From contig JBJEHU010000006.1 of the NCBI GenBank assembly GCA_051876355.1, forward strand, positions 1-64,000: DNA of 64,000 bases. The letters are read 5' to 3'. The notes beneath the pieces are model-generated. The model was given only the letters and a program-made list of their open reading frames with translations. It did no database searches and was not told the origin of the DNA. Origin of the DNA: Olsenella_L sp051876355. Lineage in GTDB: Bacteria > Actinomycetota > Coriobacteriia > Coriobacteriales > Atopobiaceae. Made by a program: the position numbers and the translations under genes. Below are positions 16,158 to 25,279 of the stretch, one piece after another (the first letter of the stretch is position 1; every line of letters starts with the position of its first letter).

Positions 16158-16993
16158 GAGGGACACCGGTCGCCCGCGCTCTCACTGAAGAGCAGGCGGC
16201 GCGGACCGAGAAGCTCAAGAGCGAAGGCATCGTGCCCTGCCTTGCATTCGTGCGGGTCGGGGAGCGCGCAGACGATGTCTCCTACCAGCATGCCGCAGAG
16301 AAGCGCTGCGCCAAGGCGGGCATCGAGACGAAGCTCTTTGCCCTGCCCGAGAACGTCACGCAGGAAGAGCTCGAAGGCGTGCTCTTGCGCATCAATGAGG
16401 ACCGCACGATCCATGGCTGCCTCATGTTCCGCCCGCTCCCGAAGACGCTTCACGAGAAGGCGGCAGCAGCTGTCCTCGATCCTGCCAAGGATGTCGACGG
16501 AATCACCCAAGGCTCGCTCTATGGCGTCTTCTCCGGCGCGAAAGTCGGCTTTGCACCGTGCACGGCAGCAGCGGTCGTGGCGATGCTCGACCACTACGAG
16601 GTGCCGCTTGACGGAGCGAAGGTCACGGTCGTCGGTCGCTCGCTTGTCGTCGGACGTCCGCTCGCGGCGCTGCTCGTGAACCGCAATGCGACGGTCACGC
16701 TCTGCCACAGCCACACGAAGGACCTCTTTGCAGAGACACGTGCCGCAGATATCGTCGTTGCCTGCGTCGGCAGGCCCGAGATGCTCGCAAAGGACGCATT
16801 CCGTCCCGGCCAGACCGTCATCGATGTTGGCATGAACTACGTCTCCGGCCATTTCGTCGGCGATGTGGCAGCCGAGGCAGGAGAGGTCGTGCGTGCGCTC
16901 ACGCCAGTGCCAGGAGGCGTCGGTGCGGTCACCTGTGCCATACTCGCAGAGCATACGATCGAGGCAGCGGAAAGGGCCAAGGCGAACGCATGA
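16142..16993 (+). CDS. folD: Bifunctional methylene-THF dehydrogenase/methenyl-THF cyclohydrolase
   Basis: Interconverts methylene-, methenyl- and formyl-THF. 283 residues. The N-terminal catalytic segment has PCLAFVRVGERADDVSYQHAAEK with the active Tyr/Lys spacing (about 40-55). The NADP-binding half carries VTVVGRSLVVGRPLAALL (about 160-177) and ends TPVPGGVGAVTCAILAEHT. It starts inside fchA and overlaps folE by 4 nt, so the block is translationally coupled. Confidence 0.96.
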   Translation: MAEELRGTPVARALTEEQAARTEKLKSEGIVPCLAFVRVGERADDVSYQHAAEKRCAKAGIETKLFALPENVTQEELEGVLLRINEDRTIHGCLMFRPLPKTLHEKAAAAVLDPAKDVDGITQGSLYGVFSGAKVGFAPCTAAAVVAMLDHYEVPLDGAKVTVVGRSLVVGRPLAALLVNRNATVTLCHSHTKDLFAETRAADIVVACVGRPEMLAKDAFRPGQTVIDVGMNYVSGHFVGDVAAEAGEVVRALTPVPGGVGAVTCAILAEHTIEAAERAKANA

Positions 16994-17655
16994 GGGAATC
17001 TTCGACATTTACGCCGGCACATCTGACCGGCAAGGTGGACGCATATGGACGCAGGCTCAACGACCAGGGCTTTGCCGAGCTCGATGAGGAGCGCCTCGAG
17101 CACGCCGTGCGCGAGTTCCTCCTTGCTATCGGCGAAGACCCTGACCGTGAAGGCCTGAAGGAGACGCCTGGCCGCGTCGCACGTGCGACTGAGGAGCTCC
17201 TCTCGGGCATGTGGGAGGAGCCGAAGGCGCATCTCCGGAAGCAGTTCGAGGCGCCGGATACCGATGAGCTTGTCGTCGTGCGCGACATTCCGTTCGAGTC
17301 GTTCTGCGAACACCATATCCTGCCGTTCCGCGGCACGGCCGCAATCGTCTATCTGCCACAGGATGGGAAGATCTGCGGCCTCTCGAAGCTGGGGAGGCTC
17401 GTTCAGGGCTATGCCCATCGCCTGCAGGTCCAGGAGCGTCTGACGGCACAGGTTGCCGATGCCCTGATGGATGAGCTCCAGCCTCAGGGGGCGCTTGTCG
17501 TGCTTTCCGCCGAACACAGCTGCATGACCATGAGAGGGATCAAGAGCGTGGGCTCCGAGACCGTGACCGAGGCAGCGCGTGGCGTCTTTGCCGAGGATCG
17601 GGAGCTCAGGCGCGAGGCACGCGAGCTTGTCGGAGCTGGCAGAAGCAGCAGATGA
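16990..17655 (+). CDS. folE: GTP cyclohydrolase I
   Basis: First step of folate (dihydroneopterin triphosphate) synthesis from GTP. 221 residues with GEDPDREGLKETPGRVARA (about 47-65), the zinc/catalytic CEHHILPFRG (about 100), the GLSKLGRLVQGYAHRLQVQE motif and the second zinc Cys in HSCMTMRG (about 175). There is a 40-residue N-terminal extension relative to the core. ATGA overlap with folD and the next gene. Confidence 0.96.
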   Translation: MRESSTFTPAHLTGKVDAYGRRLNDQGFAELDEERLEHAVREFLLAIGEDPDREGLKETPGRVARATEELLSGMWEEPKAHLRKQFEAPDTDELVVVRDIPFESFCEHHILPFRGTAAIVYLPQDGKICGLSKLGRLVQGYAHRLQVQERLTAQVADALMDELQPQGALVVLSAEHSCMTMRGIKSVGSETVTEAARGVFAEDRELRREARELVGAGRSSR

Positions 17656-19679
17656 TGGAAGAGACGAAGGCAGGATCTCTCGTCCAGAGACTCGAAGAGC
17701 TCGAGGAGCGCTTCTCCTGCGAGAGCTATGCCGGCAAAGGCCCTGAGCTCCTTGTCGAGGAAGGCTCCATCCCCGTACTCGTCTCGGCACCTCATGCCGT
17801 GACGCAGACGCGGGAGGGTGCGGACAAGCGCGCAGAGATCCTGACGGGAGCCCTTGCGCTCTGGCTCCATGAGACGTGCGGCGTGCATATCTTCTGCCGT
17901 GCGAAGGCCGATGGACACGACCCGAACTTCGACGCCTTCGAAGAGAACAGCTACCAGCAGGAGCTTGTGCGCTACTGCCAGGAACATCACGTCTCCTGTG
18001 TCGTGGACCTTCATGGCGCGTCGGCAGAGCATGCCTTCGGCATCGATATCGGCACAGCGAGCACGCCTCAAGATCTGCATGCGTCCCTTCTCGGGCACGG
18101 GTTCCTGCTCGACCTTATGGATGCTGCACTTGTCTCGACCGTAGGGACGCTCAGCCTCTTCGATGAAGCAATAGTTCACGACGGGAGATTCGCTGCAGCA
18201 GGCGCGCATACGATTGCCAGAAACGTATCTGAGCGGGCACAGGTGCCGGCGCTCCAGATCGAGGTGAACGGACAGCTCAGGGATGTGAAGCATCCCGAGG
18301 CCGTGCATACCCTGGCAGAAGGCCTCGCGCTCTTCTGCCTCGAAGCGGCGCGCTGGGACACGGAGGCTCCAGACCCTTGCGTGATGCAGCTCTTCCAGGC
18401 AAAGGAGCAGCTGCCGCGTGATGTCTGCTATGTCGTGCAGGACGCAGGAGTGCGCCCTTGCGGCACGCTCGAGATATGTGGTCCTGCAGGCACGACGCCT
18501 CTCGTGCATGTGCGTGCAGCAGATGAAGCATATGCAGCACGAAAGTTCGAGGCGTCCGGCATGGAGGGCACAGAGGCTGCGCATGCCCTCTTCCTGCCGA
18601 ACAGGATGACAAAGAGGCTCTTTGCAGGGGACGACAGGTGGGGCCTCATCGAGCCGCGCGCCGGCATGCCGGTGCTTGTGCAGAAGACCCCTGCGCTCAC
18701 TGCGGCGGTACGGGTACCTGTCGCCGAGCATGTGGATAGGGTCTATGTCTCGCACGATCTGGCAGCCTGGATTGCGGAAGAGACAGGAAAAGATCCTGCG
18801 CGTCCAAAGGAATGCGTGCTCTACTCACGCATCTCGGACACGCAGCTTGTGATCGATCCGGCTGGCGCCGACTATGCGCCCTATGCGCTCAAGCAGCATG
18901 AGAAGAGCGTCTATGTCCCGCGCTACTTCAAGGCCCTTCTCGGTATCAATGAGCTCCCGGTGCCGCAGATCCGCGAGGAGGAGATGGAGGCTCTCCTCGC
19001 CGAGGCAGACGATGAGACACGTGCGCTCGCAAGGCGCTGCTACAGCGAGAACCCTGCCCGCTCAGATCCGTTCTGCCGCCTCAGCGAGAGCTGCACGGAA
19101 GAGGAACGCGAGCGTCTTGCGGAAGCGGAGCGAAAGCTCGGATTGGGCCGCACGCTCGAGCTCATGCTCGTCGATGCGCCCCAAGAGAAGAAGCAAGGCC
19201 GCCTCGAGCGTTTTGGAGACGCGTTCCTTGACACATGGATCGGCTCGTGCAAGCTCTGGCTGCTCTCGACGTATGCGAAGGACGAAGACGATGCGAATAA
19301 CATCGCCCGCCTCTCTCCCGACCTCATGAAGCTTGCGGGCGTCGAGGACAACGACCGCATCTGCGTGCGCTTTGGCGCAGCTTCTGCTGTGCTCCGCGTG
19401 CTCGTGGATGAGGGCCTCGACGATGCGCGCGTGAGCCTTCCTGCCGGCACCCGGGCGGCGCTTGGCATCGACTCCGTGAATGATGTGGTCACGGTCGAGC
19501 GCGAAGAATCGCATATCCTGCGGCGCAGCATGGACCTCCAGCTCATCGCGCTCCTCGGTACCGTTATCGCTGTCTTCCAGCTCGAACTGGACCTCTGGCT
19601 CCAGATCGTCATCTGCCTTGCGCTCTTCCCGGCCATCTCCTGGGCAGCGCTGAACGAAGAGAGGGTGAAGGTCAGATGA
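17652..19679 (+). CDS. N-formylglutamate-amidohydrolase-like membrane fusion protein
   Basis: 675 residues. Residues about 30-215 carry an FGase/HutG-like hydrolase pattern: PVLVSAPHAVTQTREG, HDPNFDAFEENSY, and VVDLHGASAEHAFGIDIG with candidate metal His/Asp. The middle (about 220-480) is Cys/Ala-rich with no family I can name. About 550-625 resembles a small beta-barrel (RLSPDLMKLAGVEDNDRICV). The end has two membrane helices (about 630-668, LQLIALLGTVIAVFQ, LQIVICLALFPAISWAAL). Coupled by 4-nt overlaps to folE and the ATP-grasp gene. Suggested role: amide or formyl hydrolysis on a glutamyl conjugate at the membrane; this is inference. Confidence 0.6.
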   Translation: MMEETKAGSLVQRLEELEERFSCESYAGKGPELLVEEGSIPVLVSAPHAVTQTREGADKRAEILTGALALWLHETCGVHIFCRAKADGHDPNFDAFEENSYQQELVRYCQEHHVSCVVDLHGASAEHAFGIDIGTASTPQDLHASLLGHGFLLDLMDAALVSTVGTLSLFDEAIVHDGRFAAAGAHTIARNVSERAQVPALQIEVNGQLRDVKHPEAVHTLAEGLALFCLEAARWDTEAPDPCVMQLFQAKEQLPRDVCYVVQDAGVRPCGTLEICGPAGTTPLVHVRAADEAYAARKFEASGMEGTEAAHALFLPNRMTKRLFAGDDRWGLIEPRAGMPVLVQKTPALTAAVRVPVAEHVDRVYVSHDLAAWIAEETGKDPARPKECVLYSRISDTQLVIDPAGADYAPYALKQHEKSVYVPRYFKALLGINELPVPQIREEEMEALLAEADDETRALARRCYSENPARSDPFCRLSESCTEEERERLAEAERKLGLGRTLELMLVDAPQEKKQGRLERFGDAFLDTWIGSCKLWLLSTYAKDEDDANNIARLSPDLMKLAGVEDNDRICVRFGAASAVLRVLVDEGLDDARVSLPAGTRAALGIDSVNDVVTVEREESHILRRSMDLQLIALLGTVIAVFQLELDLWLQIVICLALFPAISWAALNEERVKVR

Positions 19680-20530
19680 AGCTCTCCGGCTATCTGATAG
19701 AGCGCTACACCGACATGGGCTCAGCCTATACGTGCCGCCGTCTCGTCGAAGAGGCAGCGGCTCTCGGAATGGACCTCTCCATCAAGGGCATTGCCGACAT
19801 GGGGTGCACACAGGATGGAACGGTGCTCTTCCGGGGCGAGCCGCTCGCGCCGGTGCCCTTTGTCGTGAACCGCTACAAGTGGGGACACCTCCTGAAGAGC
19901 GTCAACGCTCTGGCAGGCAGAAGCTACAACAGCTATGCTGCCTTCTCGCGCTATGTGGACAAGGCGGCACAGGTCGAAGACATAGCGTCTGGCGCCTTCC
20001 GCATGCCGCGCTGGGTGCTTGCCCATGCCGGGGCAGGCTTCGAGATGCTTGGCTCCGAGTTCGGCGTCCCGTTTGTCGCGAAGGGGCTTGCCAGCTCCGA
20101 GGGACGAGAGATCTGGCTCATCGAGAGCCGGGAGGACCTTGCCCGCCTCCAGAACGCGGTCGGCCCTGACCGTGAGCTTCTCTTCGAGCAGTGCATCGAG
20201 GAGAGCTTGGGGCAGGATATCCGCGTCTTCGGCATCCGTGGCAAGGCCGTGGCAGCCATGAGGAGAAAGGCGGAGCACGGGTTCCGTGCGAACTATGCGC
20301 TCGGCGCCTTGCTCGAGAAAAAGGAGATCGACGACGGGATACGCCAGGCCGTGCATGATGTGTGGGAAGAGACGGGGCTCGACTTCTTCGGGCTCGACCT
20401 CCTCGAGGACCATGCCGGCTACTGGTTCTGCGAGGTCAATGTGATGGCCGGCATGCAGGGCATCGAGTCCGTGACGGATACGAATGTCGCAGGTCTCGTG
20501 ATGCGCACGATCAGGGACGATCTGGCATGA
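19676..20530 (+). CDS. RimK-like ATP-grasp ligase
   Basis: 284 residues. The C-terminal two thirds are ATP-grasp: FVAKGLASSEGREIWLI (Lys contacting ATP), the LFEQCIEESLGQDIRVF strand with GIRGKAVAAMRRKAEHGF (basic loop), then FFGLDLLED and FCEVNVMAG with the Asp/Glu/Asn metal ligands. RimK/LysX/MptN relatives attach amino acids, often glutamate, to a carboxylate. Placement between an FGase-like gene and two FolC-type ligases suggests glutamylation of a folate-related or novel metabolite. Overlaps both neighbours by 4 nt. Confidence 0.75.
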   Translation: MKLSGYLIERYTDMGSAYTCRRLVEEAAALGMDLSIKGIADMGCTQDGTVLFRGEPLAPVPFVVNRYKWGHLLKSVNALAGRSYNSYAAFSRYVDKAAQVEDIASGAFRMPRWVLAHAGAGFEMLGSEFGVPFVAKGLASSEGREIWLIESREDLARLQNAVGPDRELLFEQCIEESLGQDIRVFGIRGKAVAAMRRKAEHGFRANYALGALLEKKEIDDGIRQAVHDVWEETGLDFFGLDLLEDHAGYWFCEVNVMAGMQGIESVTDTNVAGLVMRTIRDDLA

Positions 20531-21831
20531 GGAGAGACGAAGCAGAAGACTTCATCTATGCGTCGTATATGGCGGCAGCGCCCCATCTCGACTATGCCGC
20601 TCCTGACAGCCAGAAGCGCCATCCCGAACTGACACGTGAGCTCTTGAGGAGCCTTGCACATGCCGATACCGCTATCGTCACCGGCAGCAAGGGCAAGGGT
20701 TCGGTCGCGCGCATGGCATCAGCGCTCCTCGGGACAGAGGAGACAGTCGGAGTCATGACAAGCCCGCACATACGGCGCTTCAACGAGCGCTTCTGCGTGG
20801 ATGGCACAGCAATCTCGGACGATGAGCTGGCGGCGGCTGTGACTGCGATAGCGCCTGCGATAGCGAAGATCGAGGAGACGCTTGCCCCGGGCCAGTTCGT
20901 GAGCCCTATCGGTATCGAGTGTGCCGCAGCGCTTTCGTGGTTTCGGTCAAGAGGCACGAAGGCAGATATCCTCGAGTGCGGCAAGGGGGCGCGCTACGAC
21001 GACGTCACGAACGTGCCGCACCGCTTCTGCGCAATCAACACGGTCTTCCTCGAGCATACGCGCGAGCTCGGTCCGACGATTCAAGCGATTGCGGAGGACA
21101 AGGCCTACGCAATAGAGCCCGAGTGCGAGGCTGCCTTCATAGGTCCCCAGAGCGCGGAGGCGATGCGTGCCTTCGAGGAGCGTGCATCTGCGCTCGGCGT
21201 GCCGCTTGTGACCTATGGCAGGGACTTCGGAGCTAAGGATGTCCGCTGGACTCCCAGCGGCATCGTCTGCGCGCTGACGTGGAATGGCAGGACACTCGAG
21301 GATGTGGCACTGCCGCTTCTCGGCGAGTTCCAGGCCAGGAACGCTGCGCTTGCCCTGGCCTTGACAGATGCGATGGCACCGAAGCCCCTTTCAGACGATG
21401 CGATACGGAAGGCCTTCTCCACAATCCGGATCCCGGGCAGGATGGAGCTTGCCTCGAGAGATCCGCTTCTCGTCGTCGATGCCTGCATCAATAGGGCAAG
21501 CGCCAAAGAGGTGCACGAAGCGCTTCGGCATCTCGGCGTGGATCAGGGCCTCATCGCAATCGTCGGCATCCCCAACGATAAGGACTATGCCGGCGTCGTG
21601 CATGAGATGGCTGGCGTGGCAGATGAGATCTGGCTTACGGCTTCCCAGAACCCGCACTATGTCTTCACGGAGAAGCAGGGAAAGCGCTTGGCTTCCGAAG
21701 GCATCAGGACGCGCTTTGTCCCGACCGTCGAAGGTGCGCTTTCAGAGGCACGCGCGACCGGGCGTCCAGTCTGCCTCCTCGGCACGACCTCTGTCATCGC
21801 CGAGGCAGAAGAAGCGCTTCGCAAGGACTAG
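20527..21831 (+). CDS. Divergent Mur-ligase/FolC paralogue
   Basis: 434 residues. The ATP loop TGSKGKGSVARMASALLG (about 53-70), MTSPHIRRFNERFCVDG, LECGKGARYDDVTN, and the NTVFLEHTRELGPT metal/His segment are FolC-like. At the position where folylpolyglutamate synthases have 'D.aHNP', this protein reads VVDACINRASAKEVHEAL, so the His-Asn-Pro is missing. GSKGKGS is nearer to MurC/CapB-type ligases than the TNGKTS of its neighbour. It probably ligates an amino acid to a different acceptor. ATGA overlap with the ATP-grasp gene; the real FolC follows 41 nt downstream. Confidence 0.7.
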   Translation: MRRDEAEDFIYASYMAAAPHLDYAAPDSQKRHPELTRELLRSLAHADTAIVTGSKGKGSVARMASALLGTEETVGVMTSPHIRRFNERFCVDGTAISDDELAAAVTAIAPAIAKIEETLAPGQFVSPIGIECAAALSWFRSRGTKADILECGKGARYDDVTNVPHRFCAINTVFLEHTRELGPTIQAIAEDKAYAIEPECEAAFIGPQSAEAMRAFEERASALGVPLVTYGRDFGAKDVRWTPSGIVCALTWNGRTLEDVALPLLGEFQARNAALALALTDAMAPKPLSDDAIRKAFSTIRIPGRMELASRDPLLVVDACINRASAKEVHEALRHLGVDQGLIAIVGIPNDKDYAGVVHEMAGVADEIWLTASQNPHYVFTEKQGKRLASEGIRTRFVPTVEGALSEARATGRPVCLLGTTSVIAEAEEALRKD

Positions 21832-21872
21832 ACTCGTCTTGCATGCGCGGGCATGCAGGAAAGGAGATATCG

Positions 21873-23294
21873 GTGGGATACAAGGTTCCCTTCAATGTTG
21901 CGGATGCAACCTACGACGAGGCGCTCGGCACCCTCAAAGGAGCGCTCCGCTTCGGCATCTCTCCGAGCCTCGAGCCGGTCACGGCAATGCTTGAGGAGCT
22001 CGAAGATCCTGACAGATGCTACCGCTCGGTCCAGATTGCCGGCACGAACGGCAAGACCTCGACAGCGCGCTATACGGCAGGCCTTCTTATGGCAGAAGGG
22101 CTCAGCTGCGGCCTCTATACGTCGCCTGAGCTTGTGAGCTACAACGAGCGCATGGAGATCGGAGGCAAGCCGATCTCGAAGGAGGCCTTTGCCCACGCCG
22201 TCGCGGCGGCAGACGAGGCAGGCAGGCGGGTGCTGGCAAAACGCGCGAAGGCAGGACTTGCATCCTTCGAGATCACGGAGTTCGACCTTCTCACCGTGGC
22301 GGCATTCGTCGCCTTTGCGGAAGCCGGCGTCGACTGTGCCGTGCTTGAGTGCGGCATGGGCGGCAGATGGGATGCGACCTCGGCGTGCCGCTCGATCGAG
22401 TCGGTCGCGATCACGGGCATAGGCCTCGACCACATGAAGATCCTGGGCGATACGCTCGAGAAGATTGCCGCCGAGAAGGCTGCAATCATCAAGCCAGGAC
22501 GCACCTGCGTCCTCGGTGCCGGCACAGCGACGCCTTCAAGCGTCGAGGATGTCTTCCTCGAGCAGGCGAAGAAGGCAGGTGTGACTCCGACGCTGCTCCG
22601 TCCGGAGAAGCTTGCCGATGCGGCAGGGGAGATGGAGAAGGGCACACCGGCAGCGCATGCCGACCTTCCCCATGCAAGCTACAGGATCCGCGAGCTGCCA
22701 GGAAGAATCGGCGGCTCTCTCATCTTCGATGTCACGACGCCGCGCCAGACGCTCACGGAGCTCGGGGCACTCAAGCCGGGCTACCAGGCAGCAAACATCG
22801 CCTGCGCCGTCTGCCTCACAGAGGACTTCCTCGGCCGTGCGCTCGATCCGGAACGTGCCTACGACGGGATCGTGACGACGCCGACGCCTGGACGCTTCGA
22901 TATCGTGTTCCCGCATCCTCCTGTCCTTATCGATGCCTGCCACAATCCGCAGTCGGTCGATGCATTTCTCACTGCTGTGGACGATGTGGAGCCAGAGAAG
23001 GAGAAGCGCCCCGTTCTGCTCTGCGCTGTGCTGAAAGACAAAGATGTGGATGGCATCGTGGAACGGCTGGCAAAGGCCTTTCCGCATGTCGTCTGCGCCC
23101 AGACAGCGTCTCCCCGTGCGCTTGCCGCGGATGAGCTCGCCGATGCCTTCCGCGCGCACGGCGTCGAGCCGGAAGCCGTCTATCCGACGGTTGCTGAAGC
23201 TGTGGCAGCGCTCCGCGGCCAGGCATTCTGTGCCTGTGGATCGATTACGACGGCAGGAGAGGTCGCTGCCATCTACCGTCCGTGGATGAAGTGA
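21873..23294 (+). CDS. folC: Folylpolyglutamate synthase / dihydrofolate synthase
   Basis: Adds glutamate to (dihydro)pteroate and folates. 473 residues. It has GTNGKTSTARYTAGLLMAEG (about 56-75), YTSPELVSYNERMEIGG, LECGMGGRWDAT, ITGIGLDHMKILG, and a canonical LIDACHNPQSVDAFL near 365. GTG 21873 is chosen for AAAGGAGA 5 nt upstream. Last gene of the folate operon; the intact HNP motif contrasts with the preceding paralogue. Confidence 0.93.
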   Translation: MGYKVPFNVADATYDEALGTLKGALRFGISPSLEPVTAMLEELEDPDRCYRSVQIAGTNGKTSTARYTAGLLMAEGLSCGLYTSPELVSYNERMEIGGKPISKEAFAHAVAAADEAGRRVLAKRAKAGLASFEITEFDLLTVAAFVAFAEAGVDCAVLECGMGGRWDATSACRSIESVAITGIGLDHMKILGDTLEKIAAEKAAIIKPGRTCVLGAGTATPSSVEDVFLEQAKKAGVTPTLLRPEKLADAAGEMEKGTPAAHADLPHASYRIRELPGRIGGSLIFDVTTPRQTLTELGALKPGYQAANIACAVCLTEDFLGRALDPERAYDGIVTTPTPGRFDIVFPHPPVLIDACHNPQSVDAFLTAVDDVEPEKEKRPVLLCAVLKDKDVDGIVERLAKAFPHVVCAQTASPRALAADELADAFRAHGVEPEAVYPTVAEAVAALRGQAFCACGSITTAGEVAAIYRPWMK

Positions 23295-23407
23295 GGACCT
23301 GGCTTTCAGTCTCCTGCCAGTCATGCGTCACCTCTCTTGAAGAGCTTGACGCAGGACCAGCTTTTTGTGAAGATTGGCTCATGAACGCACCTGCGAGAGC
23401 GTTGTGC

Positions 23408-23437
23408 TTGGGGCAGCGGCGTCCATAGCGGTATGCT
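23408..23437 (+). promoter_or_regulatory. Candidate promoter of the zinc-ribbon membrane gene
   Basis: TTGGGG (23408-23413), 18-bp spacer, TATGCT (23432-23437), 72 nt before the ATG. Confidence 0.4.
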
Positions 23438-23508
23438 TTAGTGCAATTGCCGATAGCGAATGTGCGCAGTATGCGGCATCGTCCCAGAACAGAAGGAGCG
23501 CCTCTCAC

Positions 23509-23940
23509 ATGCAAGAGCTTCTCGATCAGATCATTACCCCTGAAGTACGCATGGTGCTGTACCTGATGGTTGCCTGCGTCGTGATCCTCTATATCCTCTC
23601 GATTGTCTACGTGATTCGCGATGCACAGCGCCGTGGCGCCGAACCTTGGTGGCTCTGGGCCATCATCTCGGTCATTCCTATCGTCGGCCTTCTTGCCTAC
23701 GTTATTCTCCGTCCGAGCTCCTATCTCGTTGACCGCGAGGAGCAGGACCTCGATATCGCACTGCGCGAGCACCAGCTCTCGCACTACGGCATCTGCCCGA
23801 AGTGCGGCACGCCGATCGACCGCGACTTCGTCGTCTGCCCGGTCTGCAACACCCAGGTCAGGAACGTCTGCCCGACCTGCCATCGTCCGCTGAACGCGGA
23901 GTGGAAGGTCTGCCCGTACTGCCGTACGCGCATCCAGTAG
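23509..23940 (+). CDS. Membrane protein with PLDc_N-like helices and zinc ribbons
   Basis: 143 residues: two membrane helices (about 13-33 MVLYLMVACVVILYILSIVY; about 47-66 WWLWAIISVIPIVGLLAYVI) with the 'aWWLwa..piiG' pattern of PLDc_N-type anchors. A cytosolic domain follows with two double-Cys zinc ribbons, CPKCG/CPVCN and CPTCH/CPYCR. AGAAGGAG precedes ATG 23509 and the preceding 45-codon extension is leader. Function unknown; such proteins often organise membrane enzymes or regulate. Confidence 0.75.
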   Translation: MQELLDQIITPEVRMVLYLMVACVVILYILSIVYVIRDAQRRGAEPWWLWAIISVIPIVGLLAYVILRPSSYLVDREEQDLDIALREHQLSHYGICPKCGTPIDRDFVVCPVCNTQVRNVCPTCHRPLNAEWKVCPYCRTRIQ

Positions 23941-23960
23941 ACCATACAGAAGATGGTTCC

Positions 23961-23997
23961 AGGAGCCCTGTGCCGGATGGCATGGGGCTCCTTTCTT
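23961..23997 (+). terminator. Terminator of the zinc-ribbon gene
   Basis: AGGAGCCC (23961-23968) pairs with GGGCTCCT (23985-23992), with an inner TGCC/GGCA stem, followed by TTCTTA. Confidence 0.75.
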
Positions 23998-24274
23998 ATG
24001 GCTTGAGGATGTGAGGGGCTTCATTGCGTGTTCGAATGCGTCCGATGGAAGCGATCGACGTCAGGGGAGAGCCTGAGGCATCGCAGCCGGTGCCTAGGTG
24101 CTGACTGCATTGCTCAAGAGGAGCCAGCGCCTGCTTGGCATGCATCATTAGGGGGCTGGCAAGACATGCGGAAGAGCTTTCCCATTGCGGCGAAGTGCAC
24201 AGCGGAAAGCGCGGAGGGCAGATGCCGCAAGATGATGGCGCACATATCCTGCGTGGCAAGATTCCCTGCACATG

Positions 24275-24305
24275 AAAAGAGGGACGCACGGTTGCGTGCG
24301 TCCCT
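24275..24305 (-). terminator. Terminator of metNIQ
   Basis: On the minus strand an 11-bp stem (AGGGACGCACG, arms 24280-24290 and 24295-24305, 4-nt loop) is followed by CTTTTC. Confidence 0.85.
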
Positions 24306-24331
24306 CGTGGGTGCCGAGTCTGGATGAGTTC

Positions 24332-25171
24332 CTAGAAGGCCGGGAGGACATCCTCGTCGTAGGTGTCCTTGAGGTAGGTCTTGAAGTCGTCAGAGGTGAG
24401 GACGGAGACCAGCGCCTTGATGCGGTCGTCGTCCTGGTTGGCCGGAGTCGTCACGATGTAGTTCGCGTACTGCTGGACCGCCGTGCCGTCTGCTGCCTCG
24501 ACTGCCACAGCGTCAGAGACGTGCAGTCCTGCCTCGATTGCGTAGTTGCCGTTGATGACGGCGAAATCGACGTCCTGGAGCTGGCGCGGGACGGCTGCTG
24601 CCTCGACCTCGACGAAGTCGAGATTGTGCGGGTTCTCGGCGACATCGACGGGCGTTGCCTCGAGATTTGTCGGGTCCTTCAGCGTGACAAGGCCTTCCTG
24701 CTGGAGCAGGAGGAAGGCCCTGCCTTCATTCGTCGGGTCGTTCGGGACGGCGATCTGTGCGCCGTCAGCGATGTTCTTGAGGTCGGAGGACTTGCCGGCG
24801 TAGATGCCGAACGGCTCGTAGTGGATGGCGGCAACGCCGACGAGGTCAGTGCCGTTCTCCTTGTTGTAGTTGTTGAGGTAGTTGATGTGCTGGAAGTAGT
24901 TCGCATCGACTTCGCCCGAGCTCGTGACCTGGTTCGGGATGATGTAGTCGGTGTACTCCTTGACCTCAAGATCGATTCCCTGATCCTTGAGCTTCGGTGC
25001 CGCGAAGTTGTTCAGAATCTCTGCATGCGGAGAAGGCGATGCTGCGACCGTGAGCGTCTTCGTCTCGGAGGCAGAAGAGCTCGAAGAGGAGCCGGAGTTG
25101 CCGCAGGCGGCGAGGACAGAGGAAGCGATGAGGGCGGCAGAGCCAGCGAGGAAGTTCTTGCGGGTAAGCAT
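24332..25171 (-). CDS. metQ: MetQ-type methionine-binding lipoprotein
   Basis: Substrate-binding lipoprotein of a methionine ABC importer (NLPA family), 279 residues. The signal peptide MLTRKNFLAGSAALIASSVL ends in a lipobox AAC (Cys about 22), then a Ser-rich linker. The mature part has LTVAASPSPHAEIL, the DANYFQHINYL motif and IAVPNDPTNEGRAFLLLQQ, all typical of MetQ. ATG 25171 follows GAAAGGAAA; the upstream 14 codons in frame are leader. Encoded after metI with a 108-nt gap. Confidence 0.92.
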   Translation of the reverse strand: MLTRKNFLAGSAALIASSVLAACGNSGSSSSSSASETKTLTVAASPSPHAEILNNFAAPKLKDQGIDLEVKEYTDYIIPNQVTSSGEVDANYFQHINYLNNYNKENGTDLVGVAAIHYEPFGIYAGKSSDLKNIADGAQIAVPNDPTNEGRAFLLLQQEGLVTLKDPTNLEATPVDVAENPHNLDFVEVEAAAVPRQLQDVDFAVINGNYAIEAGLHVSDAVAVEAADGTAVQQYANYIVTTPANQDDDRIKALVSVLTSDDFKTYLKDTYDEDVLPAF

Positions 25172-25279
25172 GGTTGTTTTCCTTTCAATCAGGTGTTTTT
25201 CGGTGCAAGCCATAGACGCAGGGGCGTATTGCCTTCTGCGGACGTGCCATGTAGAGAGAGCTTGGTTGGGAAAGAGAGC

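Larger units (their letters stand above)
23941..24331. other. Convergent intergenic region with terminators at both ends
   Basis: The left end holds the terminator of the zinc-ribbon gene and the right end that of metQ. The roughly 270 bp between carry short frames on both strands, but none with a ribosome site or recognisable product. I see nothing further. Confidence 0.5.
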
